DNA from: Litorimonas sp049647245
Lineage (GTDB): Bacteria; Pseudomonadota; Alphaproteobacteria; Caulobacterales; Maricaulaceae
NCBI GenBank assembly: GCA_049647245.1
Contig: JBARXH010000267.1
Span: 1 to 5,067 of the forward strand
Direction of reading: 5' to 3'
Length of the DNA stretch: 5,067 nt
The notes below the pieces were generated by a model. It did no database searches. It was not told where the DNA came from and was given only the letters and a program-made list of their open reading frames with translations. The position numbers and the translations under genes are program-made. This document shows positions 4,731-5,067 of this stretch, piece by piece (the stretch's first letter is position 1; each line of letters begins with the position of its first letter).

Positions 4731-5067
4731 ATGTCCACCACGCTTCTCGACTCCACGGCCGCGACACCGCTGGCTGGCCGCACGGCGGACGGCCGCGTGC
4801 GCCTGCCCGGGCTGAACCGGGCGGAAATCGCCGACCATCTGCGCGAGATGGGCGTGGACCCCAAGAAGGTGCGGATGCGCGCCAACCAGATCTTCAACTG
4901 GATCTACCATTGGGGCGTGCGCGACTTCGATGCCATGACCAACATCGCCAAGGGGTTTCGCGAACAGCTGGCGCGCTATTTTACGCTGGAGCGTCCGGAG
5001 ATCGTGGAACGCCAGGTCAGCACGGACGGCACGCGCAAATACCTGATCCGCATGGCGCCGGGCATCG
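4731..5067 (+). CDS. rlmN: 23S rRNA (adenine2503-C2)-methyltransferase RlmN, N-terminal part (runs off right edge)
   Basis: The first 112 codons of RlmN, a radical-SAM enzyme that methylates carbon 2 of A2503 in 23S rRNA, and in E. coli A37 of some tRNAs. Visible family features are LPGLNRAEIADHLREMG (25-41), RANQIFNWIYHWG (50-62), DFDAMTNIAKGFREQL (65-80), RPEIVERQVSTDGTRKYLI (88-106). This is the N-terminal accessory domain. The catalytic barrel with the CxxxCxxC iron-sulfur motif and the methyl-carrying cysteine lies beyond the window, so integrity cannot be judged. The first 20 residues are longer and less conserved, as is usual. ATG 4731 is chosen because GGGAG (4721-4725) sits five bases upstream. 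An in-frame ATG at 4719 would add only four residues and lacks a ribosome site. There is 117 bp of divergent spacer upstream. Confidence 0.94.
   Translation, partial: MSTTLLDSTAATPLAGRTADGRVRLPGLNRAEIADHLREMGVDPKKVRMRANQIFNWIYHWGVRDFDAMTNIAKGFREQLARYFTLERPEIVERQVSTDGTRKYLIRMAPGI

Overview
The window is a GC-rich, densely coded stretch of what looks like an alphaproteobacterial chromosome. The evidence for that lineage is a two-domain dCTP deaminase of the alphaproteobacterial type, a homocysteine S-methyltransferase with an arginine-rich tail as I recall from Rhodobacterales-like Bmt proteins, and the start of what looks like a TIGR02302/DUF4175 protein. A marine Hyphomonadaceae/Maricaulis-like or Rhodobacteraceae-like source is plausible, but this is inferred from protein resemblance only.

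Layout: four genes lie head to tail on the minus strand across the left two thirds. In transcription order they are a dCTP deaminase (3404-2403), a TraB/GumN-family lipoprotein (2344-1358), a homocysteine S-methyltransferase (1272-244) and the first 51 codons of a TIGR02302-like membrane protein (154 to the left edge). Gaps between them are 58, 85 and 89 bp. I see no convincing terminator, so they could share a transcript, although their functions are unrelated. A 260-bp divergent spacer (3405-3664) separates dcd from apaG (3665-4120, plus). ApaG converges on an unrecognised membrane-anchored protein (4613-4158, minus), which is in turn divergent from rlmN (4731 to the right edge, plus).

The content is mostly housekeeping: nucleotide metabolism (Dcd), methionine regeneration (Bmt/MetH-like) and rRNA methylation (RlmN), plus three proteins of uncertain role (TraB/GumN, ApaG, TIGR02302-like) and one orphan. 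I found no mobile element, CRISPR array, tRNA, rRNA or defence system. The observations most worth a second look are the methyl donor and arginine tail of the methyltransferase, the perfect inverted repeat just upstream of its start, the ungapped internal duplication in Dcd, the imperfect hairpin in the dcd/apaG spacer, and the orphan gene. No new biological system is evident.
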